This document shows positions 30,622-43,351 of a stretch of 64,000 nucleotides of DNA, in pieces (within the stretch, counting starts at the first letter, position 1; each line of letters starts with the position of its first letter). Under the pieces are notes generated by a model. It did no database searches and was not told the DNA's origin. It saw nothing but the letters and a program-made list of their open reading frames with translations. The stretch is taken from assembly GCA_020723805.1 (NCBI GenBank), contig DYID01000003.1, positions 158,175 through 222,174 of the forward strand. Reading direction: 5' to 3'. The DNA is from Anaerolinea sp. (GTDB lineage Bacteria; Chloroflexota; Anaerolineae; Anaerolineales; Villigracilaceae). Made by a program: the position numbers and the translations under genes.

Positions 30622-32645
30622 TATTTCACCTCGATTCGATATTCAGCGGGGATGGTCGTGAAGCGCGTAGTTCCCGCCACAATCAGGATTGCCTCATCGC
30701 CGGGCTTCAGCGAGAGCGGAATTTCCGCTGTCTGGTCGGGGTTGAGGGCGATTTCGGTCACAGTGGTGGAGTCGCTTTTGAGGATGAGGGACAGGCGGAA
30801 GGTCTGCGGCAGAACGTTATCCACACGGACAAAACCCTCTGCCGCCCAGCCCCCGTCGTCCGCTTCAAAATCGGACCGATAGCCGGCTGCCTCGACCCGC
30901 ACATCGTCCAACAACAAGCCTTCCCCGTTGACCGCCGCGTCGGTGATGTATTCGAAGCGCAGGAAGACCTTTTGCCCGGCAAATTTGGAGAGGTCCACAG
31001 TTTCTTCGATCCAGCCGCCGCTGTTGCCGGTGTAACCCCAGCCGTAGGAATTGCCGGAGGGGTTGGTGTCGGTGCCGGAGGGCGTCTTGAGGATTTCCCA
31101 GGTTTTACCGTCGGTGGATGCTTCGAGGTAGAGGTAATCCCAGTCTTCCTCGATGTCGTACCACGTCCAATAACTGATGGAAATGGGCGCGCTCACGGCG
31201 GTGAAGTCGAACTCGCGGGTGAGGGTCATGTTCGACTCATCGCCCTTGTTCGACCAGAAGGCGTATTTGCCGGAATGCACCTCGGCGGGTAACAGCGCAA
31301 TGGAGGTGGAACCGCTGAAGGTCAGGGTGTGATTGCCGGGGCAGGAGATGGCGATGTAATCCATGCCATACTGGCTGACGGTGAATTCCAGCGGCGCCTG
31401 CGGACAGGTGGAAATCGTGTCGGTGTTGGAGGTGCGGGGCGCGTCGGCATAGTTATGGAAGGTGTAACGTCCGTCGCCGATGCTGCCATCTTTGAGATAG
31501 AGCGCCGCCGCCCAGTCCATGAAGACATCGTCGGCAGTGATGAGCCGCCCGCGCAAGGGATCGGTGATGCCGAGGTCGGCGAGGGTGTCGTCCACGCTGG
31601 AGATGGAATTTTCGGGGTTTTCGTTGAGCGCCTGGGTGGCTTTCTCACCGAAGCGGTCAAGGAAATAGGTGAAAAACAGGAAGGATTGACCGTAGTGCGG
31701 TCCGTTGTCGCTGACGCTGTCGCCCCAGGTGGTCAGTTGCAGGTCTGGGTTGAGGGTATATTCCCAATCCTTGCCGCCCACGTCATAGCCGTTGATGAAG
31801 ACGCCCAGTTCGGCAAAGCCCTCGCTCAGCCAGGAGACATCGTTGCGGTCGGAGGGAAACTGAATCATGTGAACGAACTCATGCGCCAGCACGCCGTAGG
31901 TGTATTCGTCGCGCAAGTCCTGCGTGGCGCTGAGCATGTAGGTCTCGTGGGCGTTGGAATATTCCTTGACCAGCGGGTGGAACGAGTCGGAGGAGTTGAA
32001 ATACCCGGCGACATTGCTTCCCAACCCGTCGGCGTAGATGACGTAGATGTGCGGATCGCCGTCTATGCCGGGGTTGAATTCCTCGCCGAAGAACTCGCGG
32101 TTGGTGGGGTAGATTTTGTTCTCGAAGGTGTCCATCAAACGTTTGACATCGGCTTCGCGGTAGTCCGTCCCCTCCTCCGCCCAAAAGTAGGAATGCGGCG
32201 TGATGTACACCAATCGGGCGGTGATTTGACGGTGTTCAGCCGTGTCCGAATTACTGATCCAGAATTTTTCCGTATCGCCCACTTTGTACGTTTTGGCTGG
32301 CACACTGCGGGGAACGTCGCAGATGCCCTTCAGACGGCAGGCGAGTTCATACGGGTCATTTTCCGGGACGAGAGTCTGGTTCAACGCATCGAGCGTGAAC
32401 GAGGAGACCTCACCCGAAGACGATGTCCCGCTCGGAGAGGGGATGGCGGTCACCGGCGCAGGGGTGAAGAATTCGATGGTCGGCGCAGGCGTGGAGAAAT
32501 CGTCCGACGGGACGGAGCGGACCCCCTGATAAATGATGAAACCTGCGGCGAGAATCACCACACAGGCACAGCACAGCAGAAGGGCGACAATCCCTGCAAC
32601 AATTTTAGGAACAAGGGACGATGATGAATTAGGGCTCGACTGCAT
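30621..32645 (-). CDS. Immune-inhibitor-A-like exported metalloprotease
   Basis: A 674-residue protein anchored by an N-terminal helix (about 14-40). The zinc site HEFVHMIQF (His255, Glu256, His259) is followed by WLSEGFAE (Glu275 or Glu279 as third ligand), as in gluzincins. The C-terminal half has a beta-rich domain (SYWTWYDIEEDWDYLYLEAS, DGKTWEIL, LRFEYITDAAVNGEGLLLDDV) like the VEG domain of InhA/M6 peptidases. It should degrade extracellular protein. ATG 32645 has AAGGAG. It is co-transcribed with the cupin. Confidence 0.82.
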   Translation of the reverse strand: MQSSPNSSSSLVPKIVAGIVALLLCCACVVILAAGFIIYQGVRSVPSDDFSTPAPTIEFFTPAPVTAIPSPSGTSSSGEVSSFTLDALNQTLVPENDPYELACRLKGICDVPRSVPAKTYKVGDTEKFWISNSDTAEHRQITARLVYITPHSYFWAEEGTDYREADVKRLMDTFENKIYPTNREFFGEEFNPGIDGDPHIYVIYADGLGSNVAGYFNSSDSFHPLVKEYSNAHETYMLSATQDLRDEYTYGVLAHEFVHMIQFPSDRNDVSWLSEGFAELGVFINGYDVGGKDWEYTLNPDLQLTTWGDSVSDNGPHYGQSFLFFTYFLDRFGEKATQALNENPENSISSVDDTLADLGITDPLRGRLITADDVFMDWAAALYLKDGSIGDGRYTFHNYADAPRTSNTDTISTCPQAPLEFTVSQYGMDYIAISCPGNHTLTFSGSTSIALLPAEVHSGKYAFWSNKGDESNMTLTREFDFTAVSAPISISYWTWYDIEEDWDYLYLEASTDGKTWEILKTPSGTDTNPSGNSYGWGYTGNSGGWIEETVDLSKFAGQKVFLRFEYITDAAVNGEGLLLDDVRVEAAGYRSDFEADDGGWAAEGFVRVDNVLPQTFRLSLILKSDSTTVTEIALNPDQTAEIPLSLKPGDEAILIVAGTTRFTTIPAEYRIEVK

Positions 32646-32723
32646 GAGAAAGAACTCCTTGGAGAGGGTTTCCTTATGTTACCGTGATTTTGTGAAAACG
32701 GCATTAGGGCTTTTGGGGGGATG

Positions 32724-32759
32724 AAAAGAAAGACCGCCATCGCTGACGGTCTTTCTTTT
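32724..32759. terminator. Bidirectional terminator after clpC
   Basis: AAAAGAAAGACCG ... CGGTCTTTCTTTT, a 13-bp stem with A/T-rich ends, 3 bp beyond the clpC stop codon. Confidence 0.85.
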
Positions 32760-32761
32760 AG

Positions 32762-35236
<2,475 letters not shown>

Positions 35237-35284
35237 GGGGAAATTCCTCCGTGGGGCGGCATTTTCGTCCCACTGTATGGTGGC

Positions 35285-35290
35285 ATTATA
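35285..35290 (-). promoter_or_regulatory. -10 box of clpC
   Basis: TATAAT on the minus strand, giving a leader of about 42 nt. No CIRCE or CtsR site is evident. Confidence 0.5.
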
Positions 35291-35352
35291 ACAAAACCGC
35301 GCCGATGGTTTGTCAGCGCGGCGTAAGAGGTATGTTGGAAATTGGACGTGGA

Positions 35353-36120
35353 TTAGCCGCACAATTTACGGACCGCCTCCGCCATCGCTGCATTGACCTC
35401 GAAATGCCTCTCAAGAAACGACAGGATCGCCAGCGCAGACTCACGGTTGCGGACATAGCCCTGTAACCAGGATGACATGTCACGCGCCACGGATGGATGA
35501 CGCGCCTCGAAACGGCGTTCATTGGCAAAGATGTCGCGAGTCACTTCCTGTCCCGGCTCGATATATTCAGACAACTCCAGCAGACGGTCCACCGCGTAGC
35601 CCTGAATGAAACGCATGGCGGAGAGGCGCTCGCCACGTTTGTCGCGTCCCATGCCCACGTAGAGGTTCGTGATCGCTTCGCCGATCAGAAATTCCTTTGT
35701 GCGCCGCTCGGCACGGATCGGTTCCTTCGCGGGGTGGTGCAGCGTCTCGGGCGCGTCGTCCCGCTTCCAGACGATCCGCCCGGGCGCGAAGGGGATTCCC
35801 TGCAACTCCTCCAGTTCAAAGACCGCGAATTCACAGAAAATGCCGTCGGCGAACAGTAATTTGTACCCATCCGGCGAGTTCAGAAAATGATACGCGATCG
35901 GGGCGAGGCGGCTCAACCATTCGAGGTTTTCGATGTAGCGGCGTTTGTACCCTGCCTCCACGATAACGAAGAAATCCAGGTCGGAGTATTCGTCGAGGCG
36001 GTGAAGTTCCTCGCCGACCGAGCCAAGCCCGATCAAGGCGAGAGCGCCTCCGCTTTGGGCGAGGGACTGTCCGATTTCATCGAGACGTTTGAGGAGGGAT
36101 TCGGGTTTCATTTTGACCAT
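35353..36120 (-). CDS. Nucleotidyltransferase-domain protein
   Basis: A 255-residue protein with a nucleotidyltransferase motif at residues 30-55 ([27 protein letters not shown] then DxD) and a helical C-terminal half. It resembles aminoglycoside adenylyltransferase-like enzymes but the substrate cannot be told. Monocistronic, between clpC and the polytopic membrane protein gene, with no clear ribosome site. Confidence 0.75.
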   Translation of the reverse strand: MVKMKPESLLKRLDEIGQSLAQSGGALALIGLGSVGEELHRLDEYSDLDFFVIVEAGYKRRYIENLEWLSRLAPIAYHFLNSPDGYKLLFADGIFCEFAVFELEELQGIPFAPGRIVWKRDDAPETLHHPAKEPIRAERRTKEFLIGEAITNLYVGMGRDKRGERLSAMRFIQGYAVDRLLELSEYIEPGQEVTRDIFANERRFEARHPSVARDMSSWLQGYVRNRESALAILSFLERHFEVNAAMAEAVRKLCG

Positions 36121-36301
36121 CCATCGAAGAGGCGGAAATGCTTCCTTAATGGCTCTTCGATTATGGGAAAGAGCACAAAGGGCACGACGCTTGTAACGCG
36201 CACGTTACAATGCAGATGAGTACACAAACAAAAGGTCACAACAGCTGCTAAAAAATCACACCCTCACCAGGCTTTTTTATGGAAACTGGTGGGGAGGTGC
36301 G

Positions 36302-37996
36302 TCACCTGCTGAACAACGGCGTGTACACTGTCATAATCTGTCGAAACAATTCAAGATTGTTATAAATGACCATGCCGACAAAAATGACCAGCGCAAGCTG
36401 AAACCATTGACTATTTGCCCAGTTCCGAAACGAGAACGCGACAAGCAGGACGAGTGCATAAACCCAATCCGGAGAATAAAGCATGGGGTCGTCTCCATAC
36501 AAGGTGTGGAGCAGGAAATTAAATCCCAGGCACAGAGCCAAACCGAGCGAGAGCATTTCCTGCTTTGGAGATTTGATGAAGTTTTTAATCGTAAGAATGA
36601 TGGCAATCGCAAGGAGGGCAACCCATAACTTAATTACAAAATCTCCCATTCCTTTATACCCGGCAACATTTACCCTGCCAACTGTAATCTTGTATGTGCG
36701 AAAATTTGGAAAATCGGTGCCCAATTCCTGCGTGAGGATAAAGGGTTTCGGTGCAGCGATCCCATACAGAAGTACGGCGCGCGAGATCAGATTAATGCGC
36801 CCCTGCAGACGCCAGAAAGCATCAGACGGGTTAATCACATAATGTTTTTCCACTGTCAAACTCTCTGGATTGTAGAGCGGTTGGGCGCTTGGGAACAACC
36901 CCACCTGCACCACATTCAACAGTAAGGTTGCCGCCACAACTGCCAAGATAAACATAACAAGCAATTTGAAGCGGGACAGTTTCAAAAAATAGAGGATACA
37001 AGCCTGAGCCAGATTGGTAATGGTGATGCCGAAGATCAAAATCCCCATTGGGATGGTCCAATCGAGAGATGTTCTGTCGGTCTGCAGCAATAAAACAAAG
37101 GCAAGTAATGCAAGCGCGGAGAAGATGTAGGTTTCGATTACGGAACCTAACAACAAATGAGAAGCGCTGCCCCCGAGAAGAGACGCCACAATTAATGCGT
37201 ATGTGCTATTCGAAAAATTTTTTACAATGACCCAAGCAAGGAAAACACAGGCGCTTCCAGCCAGGGCGTTGAGCATGAGAGCGGCTTGCAGCCTGTCACC
37301 ATTCAAAGGAATGGAGAGCAGCCAAATCAAAGGGCGGAGGAATAACATCACCGCCGGATGCACCGCCCGTATAAGCGGCATGTCATCAGTCGGCGGGGAG
37401 GTCAACCTGGCGATCCATTGCGAATTGTCAATATCAAAGTTCAGGTCAAGGGTGTTGTGTTGCGGGAAGTTGACGGTCTGGGCAAACACAAAATAAACAA
37501 AAAAGAACATCGCTGCAAGGAGAACGCCCTCAAGGTGTACCTGTATGAAGTAAAACAAGGATGTTGCCTTGAACCACACAACCCAGCCTTTATGCTCCAA
37601 CCAACGGATCAATATGACGATACCCAATACCGAGATAAGTGCCGTAGACAAGAACAGGGGCATCCTTGCAACGTCCATGAAAATGATGCGGCGGTTGAAA
37701 ATTTCAGGGAACTGCCAGGAAATCAACACGGCGGTAATCGAAAGGCTGAAAACGACAAGAAAAGTCAACAAGGATATCCAGCGCTTACGCCAGTTCTGGA
37801 TTAGCCCTGTCAAGCGGTCATCGAAAAACAAAATCATAAACAGCCCGCACACCATCTGAGTGAGCACACTCACCAGAACAAATTGATGAAATTTGGGATA
37901 AAAATTGGACAGAAAACCTGTCAGGAAATATGCTGCAGGCATTCCTGCAAGGTGCAGAAACAGGATATAGGAAAGACGTGGGGTGCGCAGGTACAT
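36302..37996 (-). CDS. Polytopic membrane protein, GT-C-like
   Basis: A 564-residue protein with about thirteen helices. An outer loop (SPPTDDMPLIRAVHPAVMLFLRPL, near 190) carries an Asp pair as in GT-C glycosyltransferases, which use polyprenyl-phosphate sugars; the assignment is by architecture. The gene is visibly richer in A/T than its neighbours and stands between a nucleotidyltransferase and repeats, so recent acquisition is possible. Confidence 0.6.
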   Translation of the reverse strand: MYLRTPRLSYILFLHLAGMPAAYFLTGFLSNFYPKFHQFVLVSVLTQMVCGLFMILFFDDRLTGLIQNWRKRWISLLTFLVVFSLSITAVLISWQFPEIFNRRIIFMDVARMPLFLSTALISVLGIVILIRWLEHKGWVVWFKATSLFYFIQVHLEGVLLAAMFFFVYFVFAQTVNFPQHNTLDLNFDIDNSQWIARLTSPPTDDMPLIRAVHPAVMLFLRPLIWLLSIPLNGDRLQAALMLNALAGSACVFLAWVIVKNFSNSTYALIVASLLGGSASHLLLGSVIETYIFSALALLAFVLLLQTDRTSLDWTIPMGILIFGITITNLAQACILYFLKLSRFKLLVMFILAVVAATLLLNVVQVGLFPSAQPLYNPESLTVEKHYVINPSDAFWRLQGRINLISRAVLLYGIAAPKPFILTQELGTDFPNFRTYKITVGRVNVAGYKGMGDFVIKLWVALLAIAIILTIKNFIKSPKQEMLSLGLALCLGFNFLLHTLYGDDPMLYSPDWVYALVLLVAFSFRNWANSQWFQLALVIFVGMVIYNNLELFRQIMTVYTPLFSR

Positions 37997-38017
37997 TTTC
38001 GTAAGGAAATGATCCGA

Positions 38018-38165
38018 CCCTCTTACACTTTCAAAAATGGGACACGGATTGACACGGATTTACGCGGAAAACGAAGAAAAAATTGTATTCATCGGCGTTC
38101 ATCCGTGTCTTACTTGCACCTGATGCAAGTGCAGGTATCCGTGTCCCGAATCCAATGTGTAAGGG
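38018..38165. mobile_element. 148-bp MITE-like element
   Basis: Inverted ends CCCTCTTACACTTT (left) and complement of AATGTGTAAGGG (right), each followed inward by GGGACACGGAT. Interior ACACGGATT repeats; no frame. Target duplication not evident. Confidence 0.5.
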
Positions 38166-38227
38166 TATCAGGGGAATGATATAAAAATGTGCCAGTATTT
38201 TACACTACCACGGTTTCCGCTGCGCAA

Positions 38228-38330
38228 ATTTATTACTTGTCGTAGTGTGACACATTGTTCCCGAATGGGGATTTATGCCCCCTGCGCAACCAGGAGATAA
38301 ATCTCGCGCCACCGCGTAAGAGAGTGTTTT
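38228..38330. repeat. Degenerate dispersed palindromic element, core type A
   Basis: Shares GAGATAAATCTCGCGCCACCGCGTAAG with intact copies, in part; the left end is changed. Confidence 0.55.
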
Positions 38331-38732
38331 AAATTTCTGACTAGGCGATGCTCTCTAACGTCGCCTACGGATGGGCAAATGACACAAAATAAGGGACTTT
38401 TAGACAAGGTGATTTATTATGCGAAAGCCGGTGCTTCAGACAAGGTAAAACCTCACCTATATCCGTGCGGTACGGTACACCCGAACGCTTTCGCAAACGG
38501 TTATACCGCCTGCATTTCCGGAACCCCTGACGGTTATATGTGTTTTGTCAGAGGAACATAAAGCATTGTTGACTTTGGCTTTTCGAGACTGTACAATGAT
38601 ATTGCACTCAGAGAGCGGCGTCTGGCGCGCCGTGCCCCACAGGACAGACGTCCGGCAGACCGAAACGACAAACCGAGTCGAGGTTTGCTGCCCCGATTTC
38701 AGGTTTTGACCCGTTAATGAAAGGAGGAAGAG

Positions 38733-38840
38733 ATGAAACTCCATCTGTTTTTCATCCTGATTGACATTTTGATACTTTTGGCGTACCCCTTTATATTTAT
38801 CGCTTCGAAAATCCGCAAATTCACCCATTTCAAAAGATAA
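38733..38840 (+). CDS. 35-residue single-helix peptide
   Basis: A very strong AAAGGAGG site 6 nt before ATG 38733; the peptide has one helix (LFFILIDILILLAYPFIFI) and a basic tail (KIRKFTHFKR). It lies 36 nt upstream of glgC on the same strand. The ribosome site and helix plus basic tail make it a good small-protein candidate; function unknown. Confidence 0.55.
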   Translation: MKLHLFFILIDILILLAYPFIFIASKIRKFTHFKR

Positions 38841-38876
38841 CAGTCCCGTTGTCGGCGCACTGTAGAGGAGGCTTTT

Positions 38877-40136
38877 ATGAAGTCAATGAACGATGTCTTG
38901 GGGGTGATCATGGGAGGCGGCAAGGGGACGCGCCTGTACCCGCTGACTCAGTTGAGGTCGAAGCCAGCCGTCCCCATTGCGGGCAAGTATCGTCTCATTG
39001 ACATTCCCATCAGCAACTGCATCAATTCGGGGATTTACCGCGTGGCGGTGCTGACGCAGTTCAATTCCGTGTCGCTCCACCGCCACATTTCCCAAACCTA
39101 TAACTTCGATGTGTTCCACACCGGCTGGGTGCAGATTTGGGCGGCGGAGCAGACGCCTCACAGCGCGGACTGGTATCAGGGCACGGCGGACGCGGTCCGC
39201 AAGCAGTTGTTCGAGATTCAGGCAACGGGGGCGGAGTATGTGCTGATTTTGGCGGGCGACCATCTCTACCGCATGGACTACCGCGAGATGGCGGCGTTTC
39301 ATTGGGAGAAAGATGCCGATATAACGGTCGCAGTCCAGCCCGTCGCGCGGGGCGAAGCGTCCCGCTTTGGGCTGCTAAAGGTCGAGGAAGATGGGCGCAT
39401 CACGTCGTTTGCCGAAAAGCCCAAGGACCCGCAAGTCCAGAAAAAATACATCAGCCGCGATGACCCGGAGCGCCCGTTCCTAGGCTCGATGGGCATTTAC
39501 ATGTTCAAGACAAAGGTGCTGACCGATCTGCTGACCTATCACCTGCGGCATGACGATTTCGGCGGCGACATCATCCCCGAAGCGATTCAATCGCATGAGG
39601 TATATGGCTTCAATTTCGACGGCTATTGGGAGGACATCGGGACAATCCGTTCGTTCTATGAGACCAATTTGAAGTTGACGAGTTCGACGCCGCCGTTCAA
39701 TTTTTACGACGTGAAAGCGCCCATCTATACTCACGCACGCTTCCTGCCCGGCTCGACGGTGGAGGACAGCAAATTGCAAGATGTGCTGCTAGCGGAGGGA
39801 TGCCGCATCCGCAAGGCGGAGATTACGCATTCCGTCATCGGGCTGCGCAGCCAGATCGCGGAGGGGACGGTCATCAAGGACAGTATCGTCATGGGTGCGG
39901 ATTATTACGAAGAAGAGAAACCGCGCGGGAACATTTCCATCGGCATCGGCAGGAATTGCCGCATCGAATCCGCCATTCTCGACAAGAACGTGCGCATCGG
40001 CGACGGCGTGCAAATCCTGCCCTTCCCGCGCGGTCACAAAGATATGGACGGCGGGCTGTATTATGTCCGCGATGGAATCGTGGTAATCGCCAAGGACACT
40101 GAAATCCCTGCCGGGACGAGGATTGGACCGGGGTGA
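38877..40136 (+). CDS. glgC: Glucose-1-phosphate adenylyltransferase
   Basis: A 419-residue enzyme making ADP-glucose for glycogen. The start contains MGGGKGTRLYPLTQLRSKPAVP (nucleotide site), then YRLIDIPISNCINSG, WYQGTADAV, ILAGDHLYRMDY, and a left-handed beta-helix C-terminal half. ATG 38877 has GAGGAGG at 6 nt; ATG 38886 is the alternative. No glycogen synthase or branching enzyme is in the window. Confidence 0.93.
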   Translation: MKSMNDVLGVIMGGGKGTRLYPLTQLRSKPAVPIAGKYRLIDIPISNCINSGIYRVAVLTQFNSVSLHRHISQTYNFDVFHTGWVQIWAAEQTPHSADWYQGTADAVRKQLFEIQATGAEYVLILAGDHLYRMDYREMAAFHWEKDADITVAVQPVARGEASRFGLLKVEEDGRITSFAEKPKDPQVQKKYISRDDPERPFLGSMGIYMFKTKVLTDLLTYHLRHDDFGGDIIPEAIQSHEVYGFNFDGYWEDIGTIRSFYETNLKLTSSTPPFNFYDVKAPIYTHARFLPGSTVEDSKLQDVLLAEGCRIRKAEITHSVIGLRSQIAEGTVIKDSIVMGADYYEEEKPRGNISIGIGRNCRIESAILDKNVRIGDGVQILPFPRGHKDMDGGLYYVRDGIVVIAKDTEIPAGTRIGPG

Positions 40137-40166
40137 GTTTTTTGCCTGTTCAACCAACCCATTGGC

Positions 40167-40195
40167 TTGACACGCCCATGACGGAGTACTACACT
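40167..40195 (+). promoter_or_regulatory. Promoter of the riboswitch-ATPase unit
   Basis: TTGACA (40167-40172), 17 bp, TACACT (40190-40195). Predicted start is near 40202, just before the riboswitch's GGGGAGTAG. Confidence 0.8.
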
Positions 40196-40201
40196 TGCGA
40201 G

Positions 40202-40336
40202 TGATTGGGGAGTAGCCATGACGCCTTGAGCGCCAACGGGTTGTCGTCAGGACACGGCGCAACCGCCGTCGGCAGCCCGAAACGCGTTCGTAACGTTTGG
40301 CGAGACCATAATAAAATCTTGTGGTCTCGCTTTCGT
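40202..40336 (+). ncRNA. yybP-ykoY (Mn2+-sensing) riboswitch
   Basis: The leader shows the two conserved segments of this class: GGGGAGTAGCC (40207-40217) and TTTGGCGAGACCA (from 40296), separated by stems. GCGAGACCA (40300-40308) is complementary to TGGTCTCGC (40322-40330), which is followed by TTTCGTTT. So part of the aptamer can pair into a terminator when Mn2+ is low, and ligand binding would free the downstream gene. yybP-ykoY elements commonly precede P-type ATPases, TerC and MntP exporters. Confidence 0.75.
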
Positions 40337-40381
40337 TTGCGAAGCGGCGGCTCCTTCATCAACCTATAGGAGATTTCTTTC

Positions 40382-43291
40382 ATGACCCAGGAAAACCCAA
40401 GTTTCAAAGATCACGAACATGATTGGCACACGCTCAAACCTGAAGAAGTGCTCCGTCACTTTGAAGTGCAAGACAACGGCTTGACCACCGAGGAAGCCAA
40501 AAGACGGCTGGAATACTATGGTCCCAACCAGTTGAAGGAAGCGCCGCGTCCCACTTTCTGGCAAATGCTGTGGGAACAGTTGAATAATTTCGTTGTCATC
40601 CTGCTGATTGTGGCATCCCTCATTTCGGCTTTGCTGGGCGATTATGTGGAAGCCGCCGCCATCATGGCAATCGTGGTCTTGAACGCCGTGTTGGGGATCG
40701 TGCAGGAACGCCGCGCCGAGGAGGCGCTTGCCGCGCTCAAGAAACTTGCCGCGCCCGACGCACAGGTCATCCGCGATGGTCACAGAACGACCGTTCCGGC
40801 GTATGAACTGGTGCCGGGCGACATCGTTTTTTTGGAGGCAGGCAACTTTGTCCCCGCCGACATCCGCCTGCTGGAGGCGGTCAACTTGCGGGTGGAGGAA
40901 GCCTCGCTCACGGGCGAATCGCTTCCCGTCCAAAAGAACGCCGCAACCGTGCTGGATAAAAACGTCCCCATCGGTGACCGCAAAAACACTGCCTTCATGG
41001 GAACCGTGGTGACCTATGGACGCGGGCGCGGCGTGGTCACCAGCACCGGCATGCGCACGCAGCTTGGTCTCATCGCCGCCATGCTCCAGAACGTGGAAAC
41101 GGAGGAAACACCGCTTCAACGCCGGCTCGACCAGTTGGGGAAAACGTTGAGCGTGGCGGCACTCTTTCTCGTGGCAATCGTTTTCATTGTGGCGCTCGTC
41201 AATTACACGAACATCAACGAACTCTTCATTGACCCGCTGACCTACCTCAAGGTATACGCCTCGAAAATCACGGAGGTCTTCATCATCGCCGTCAGCCTGG
41301 CGATTGCGGCGGTGCCGGAGGGACTGCCGGCGGTGGTAACCATTTCCCTCGCCCTCGGCATGAGAGAGATGATCAAACGCCACGCCCTCATCCGCAGGCT
41401 GGCTTCCGTTGAGACGCTTGGTTCCGCCACGGTCATCTGTTCCGATAAAACCGGCACCCTGACGCAAAACGAGATGACCGTCACACGCCTGTGGGCAGAC
41501 GGTCAATTCGTCGAAGTGACCGGCGCCGGCTACGTTCCCAAAGGCGAATTCCTGGTAGACGGCAAGCCGGTGGACATCAAAAAATATCCCGCCATGTTGA
41601 CCACGCTCTGGCTGGGCGTGTTGAACAACGACTCGTCCATCGAAATCACCGGCGAAAAAGACTCCCAGCAAACCTACCGCATCGTCGGCGACCCGACCGA
41701 GGGGGCGCTGCTGGTGGCGGCGGCAAAGGCAGGCGCCACCTATATAGAGATAAAGCAGGCATACCCCCGCGAGAGCGAAGTTCCCTTCGACTCCGAGCGC
41801 AAACGCATGATCACCGTCCACGATGTCTCGCATCTCGACCCGAATGACTTCTCACCCTTTTACGAGGAAAAATACAAAGGCTGGGATGTCATCGCCATGA
41901 AAGGCGCGCCGGATATTGTGCTGAACCTCTGCACACAGTATCTGGACATCAACGACCAGCCGCACCCGCTGGATGATGCCGCGCGCAAACGCATCTTGGA
42001 AGCCAACGAGCAGATGACCCGCGATGCCCTGCGTGTGTTGGGCGTTGCCTACCGCGCCGTGAAGGATGTGCCAGATAACCCCGACGAAGTCAAGACCGAA
42101 GAACTGGAAAAAGACCTGATCTTCGTGGGGCTGATCGGCATGATTGACCCCGCCCGCGCCGAGGTGAAACCAGCGCTCGAAAAGGCGCGCGAAGCTGGCA
42201 TCCGCACCATCATGATCACCGGCGATTATCCCAACACCGCACGCGCCATCGCCGAAACCATCGGCATGCTCAAACACGGACGCGGCGTGCTGACCGGCGC
42301 GCAGCTCGATGCACTTTCGGATGACGAACTGCGGAAGGTCATCAACGAGACATCAGTGTTCGCGCGCGTTTCGCCCGAACACAAAATGCGCATCGTGGAT
42401 GCATTGCAGGCGAACCACGAAGTGGTGGCGATGACCGGCGACGGCGTGAACGACGCGCCTGCCATCAAACGCGCCGACATCGGCGTGGCAATGGGCATCA
42501 CCGGCACCGACGTGGCGAAGGAAACCGCCGACATGGTGCTGACCGACGATAACTACGCCAGCATCGTCGCCGCAGTGGAGCAGGGACGCATCATCTACTC
42601 GAACATCCGCAAGTTCGTGTTCTTCCTGCTTTCGTCGAACATCGCGGAGATCATGATCATCTTCCTCGCCACGCTGGCAGGACTCCCCTCGCCCCTGACC
42701 GCCATCCAACTGCTCTGGCTCAACCTCATCACCGACGGCGCGCCCGCCCTGGCGCTGGCAGTCGAAAAAGGCGACCCGGATATCATGCAGCAAAAACCGC
42801 GCGCCAAGAATGAACCCATCATCAACCGTTCCATGTCCATTGGGCTGGTGGTGCAAACCATCGCCCAAACCGGCGCCGTACTCACGGCTTTCGGCTTGGG
42901 TCTGCTTTGGCATTTGGAAGCAGGCGCGGACCTCATTGGAAACCCCATCACCTACATCCTCAACCACAACTGGCAGGGGATTGACGTGCAAACCGCTGAA
43001 ACGATGGCATTTGTCACACTGTCGCTGGCGGAACTCTTCCGCGCCTACACTGTCCGTTCGGAGCGCGCCTCGCTCTTCAGCATCGGCATCTTCTCGAACC
43101 GTTACATGCAGTATGCGGTCGGGCTTTCGATCACCCTGCTGTTACTGGTTTGTGCGGTACCATTTCTCCAGCCGATTTTCAATACCCACTTCCTCAGCCT
43201 GCGCGAGTGGGGCGTGGTCCTGAGCCTGGCAATTCTCCCTGCTGTGGCAGAAGAGATTACCAAGTTCTTCCTGCGTATGAAGAAAGAATAA
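40382..43291 (+). CDS. P2-type cation-transporting ATPase, probable Mn2+/Ca2+ exporter
   Basis: A 969-residue ATPase. Actuator TGES ([10 protein letters not shown]), helix 4 [21 protein letters not shown], phosphorylation [14 protein letters not shown], hinge [17 protein letters not shown] and helix 6 [13 protein letters not shown] are all present; PEGLP and the N..TD motif in helix 6 mark Ca2+-type (IIA) pumps. The Mn2+ riboswitch upstream suggests manganese export as its main job. ATG 40382 has AGGAG. A terminator follows at 43323-43351. Confidence 0.9.
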   Translation: MTQENPSFKDHEHDWHTLKPEEVLRHFEVQDNGLTTEEAKRRLEYYGPNQLKEAPRPTFWQMLWEQLNNFVVILLIVASLISALLGDYVEAAAIMAIVVLNAVLGIVQERRAEEALAALKKLAAPDAQVIRDGHRTTVPAYELVPGDIVFLEAGNFVPADIRLLEAVNLRVEEASLTGESLPVQKNAATVLDKNVPIGDRKNTAFMGTVVTYGRGRGVVTSTGMRTQLGLIAAMLQNVETEETPLQRRLDQLGKTLSVAALFLVAIVFIVALVNYTNINELFIDPLTYLKVYASKITEVFIIAVSLAIAAVPEGLPAVVTISLALGMREMIKRHALIRRLASVETLGSATVICSDKTGTLTQNEMTVTRLWADGQFVEVTGAGYVPKGEFLVDGKPVDIKKYPAMLTTLWLGVLNNDSSIEITGEKDSQQTYRIVGDPTEGALLVAAAKAGATYIEIKQAYPRESEVPFDSERKRMITVHDVSHLDPNDFSPFYEEKYKGWDVIAMKGAPDIVLNLCTQYLDINDQPHPLDDAARKRILEANEQMTRDALRVLGVAYRAVKDVPDNPDEVKTEELEKDLIFVGLIGMIDPARAEVKPALEKAREAGIRTIMITGDYPNTARAIAETIGMLKHGRGVLTGAQLDALSDDELRKVINETSVFARVSPEHKMRIVDALQANHEVVAMTGDGVNDAPAIKRADIGVAMGITGTDVAKETADMVLTDDNYASIVAAVEQGRIIYSNIRKFVFFLLSSNIAEIMIIFLATLAGLPSPLTAIQLLWLNLITDGAPALALAVEKGDPDIMQQKPRAKNEPIINRSMSIGLVVQTIAQTGAVLTAFGLGLLWHLEAGADLIGNPITYILNHNWQGIDVQTAETMAFVTLSLAELFRAYTVRSERASLFSIGIFSNRYMQYAVGLSITLLLLVCAVPFLQPIFNTHFLSLREWGVVLSLAILPAVAEEITKFFLRMKKE

Positions 43292-43322
43292 CGCTTCAGC
43301 CCGTAATCTCAATGTAACCTTG

Positions 43323-43351
43323 AAAATCCCGCTCGATGGCGGGATTTTTTT
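43323..43351 (+). terminator. Intrinsic terminator of the ATPase gene
   Basis: AAAATCCCGC ... GCGGGATTTTTTT, a GC stem with seven T residues. Confidence 0.9.

Larger units (their letters stand above)
37997..38732. other. 736-bp gap with decayed repeats
   Basis: No convincing gene. It holds a MITE-like element (38018-38165), a worn type A palindromic element (38228-38330) and a CTCTCTAACG hairpin (38344-38365). A 60-residue frame at 38379-38561 has no ribosome site or protein-like composition. Confidence 0.55.

Noticed and set aside
40296..40336. Reading the GCGAGACCA hairpin as the terminator of glgC
   Set aside because: A near-consensus promoter starts between glgC and the hairpin, and GGGGAGTAGCC plus GGCGAGACC match a yybP-ykoY riboswitch.
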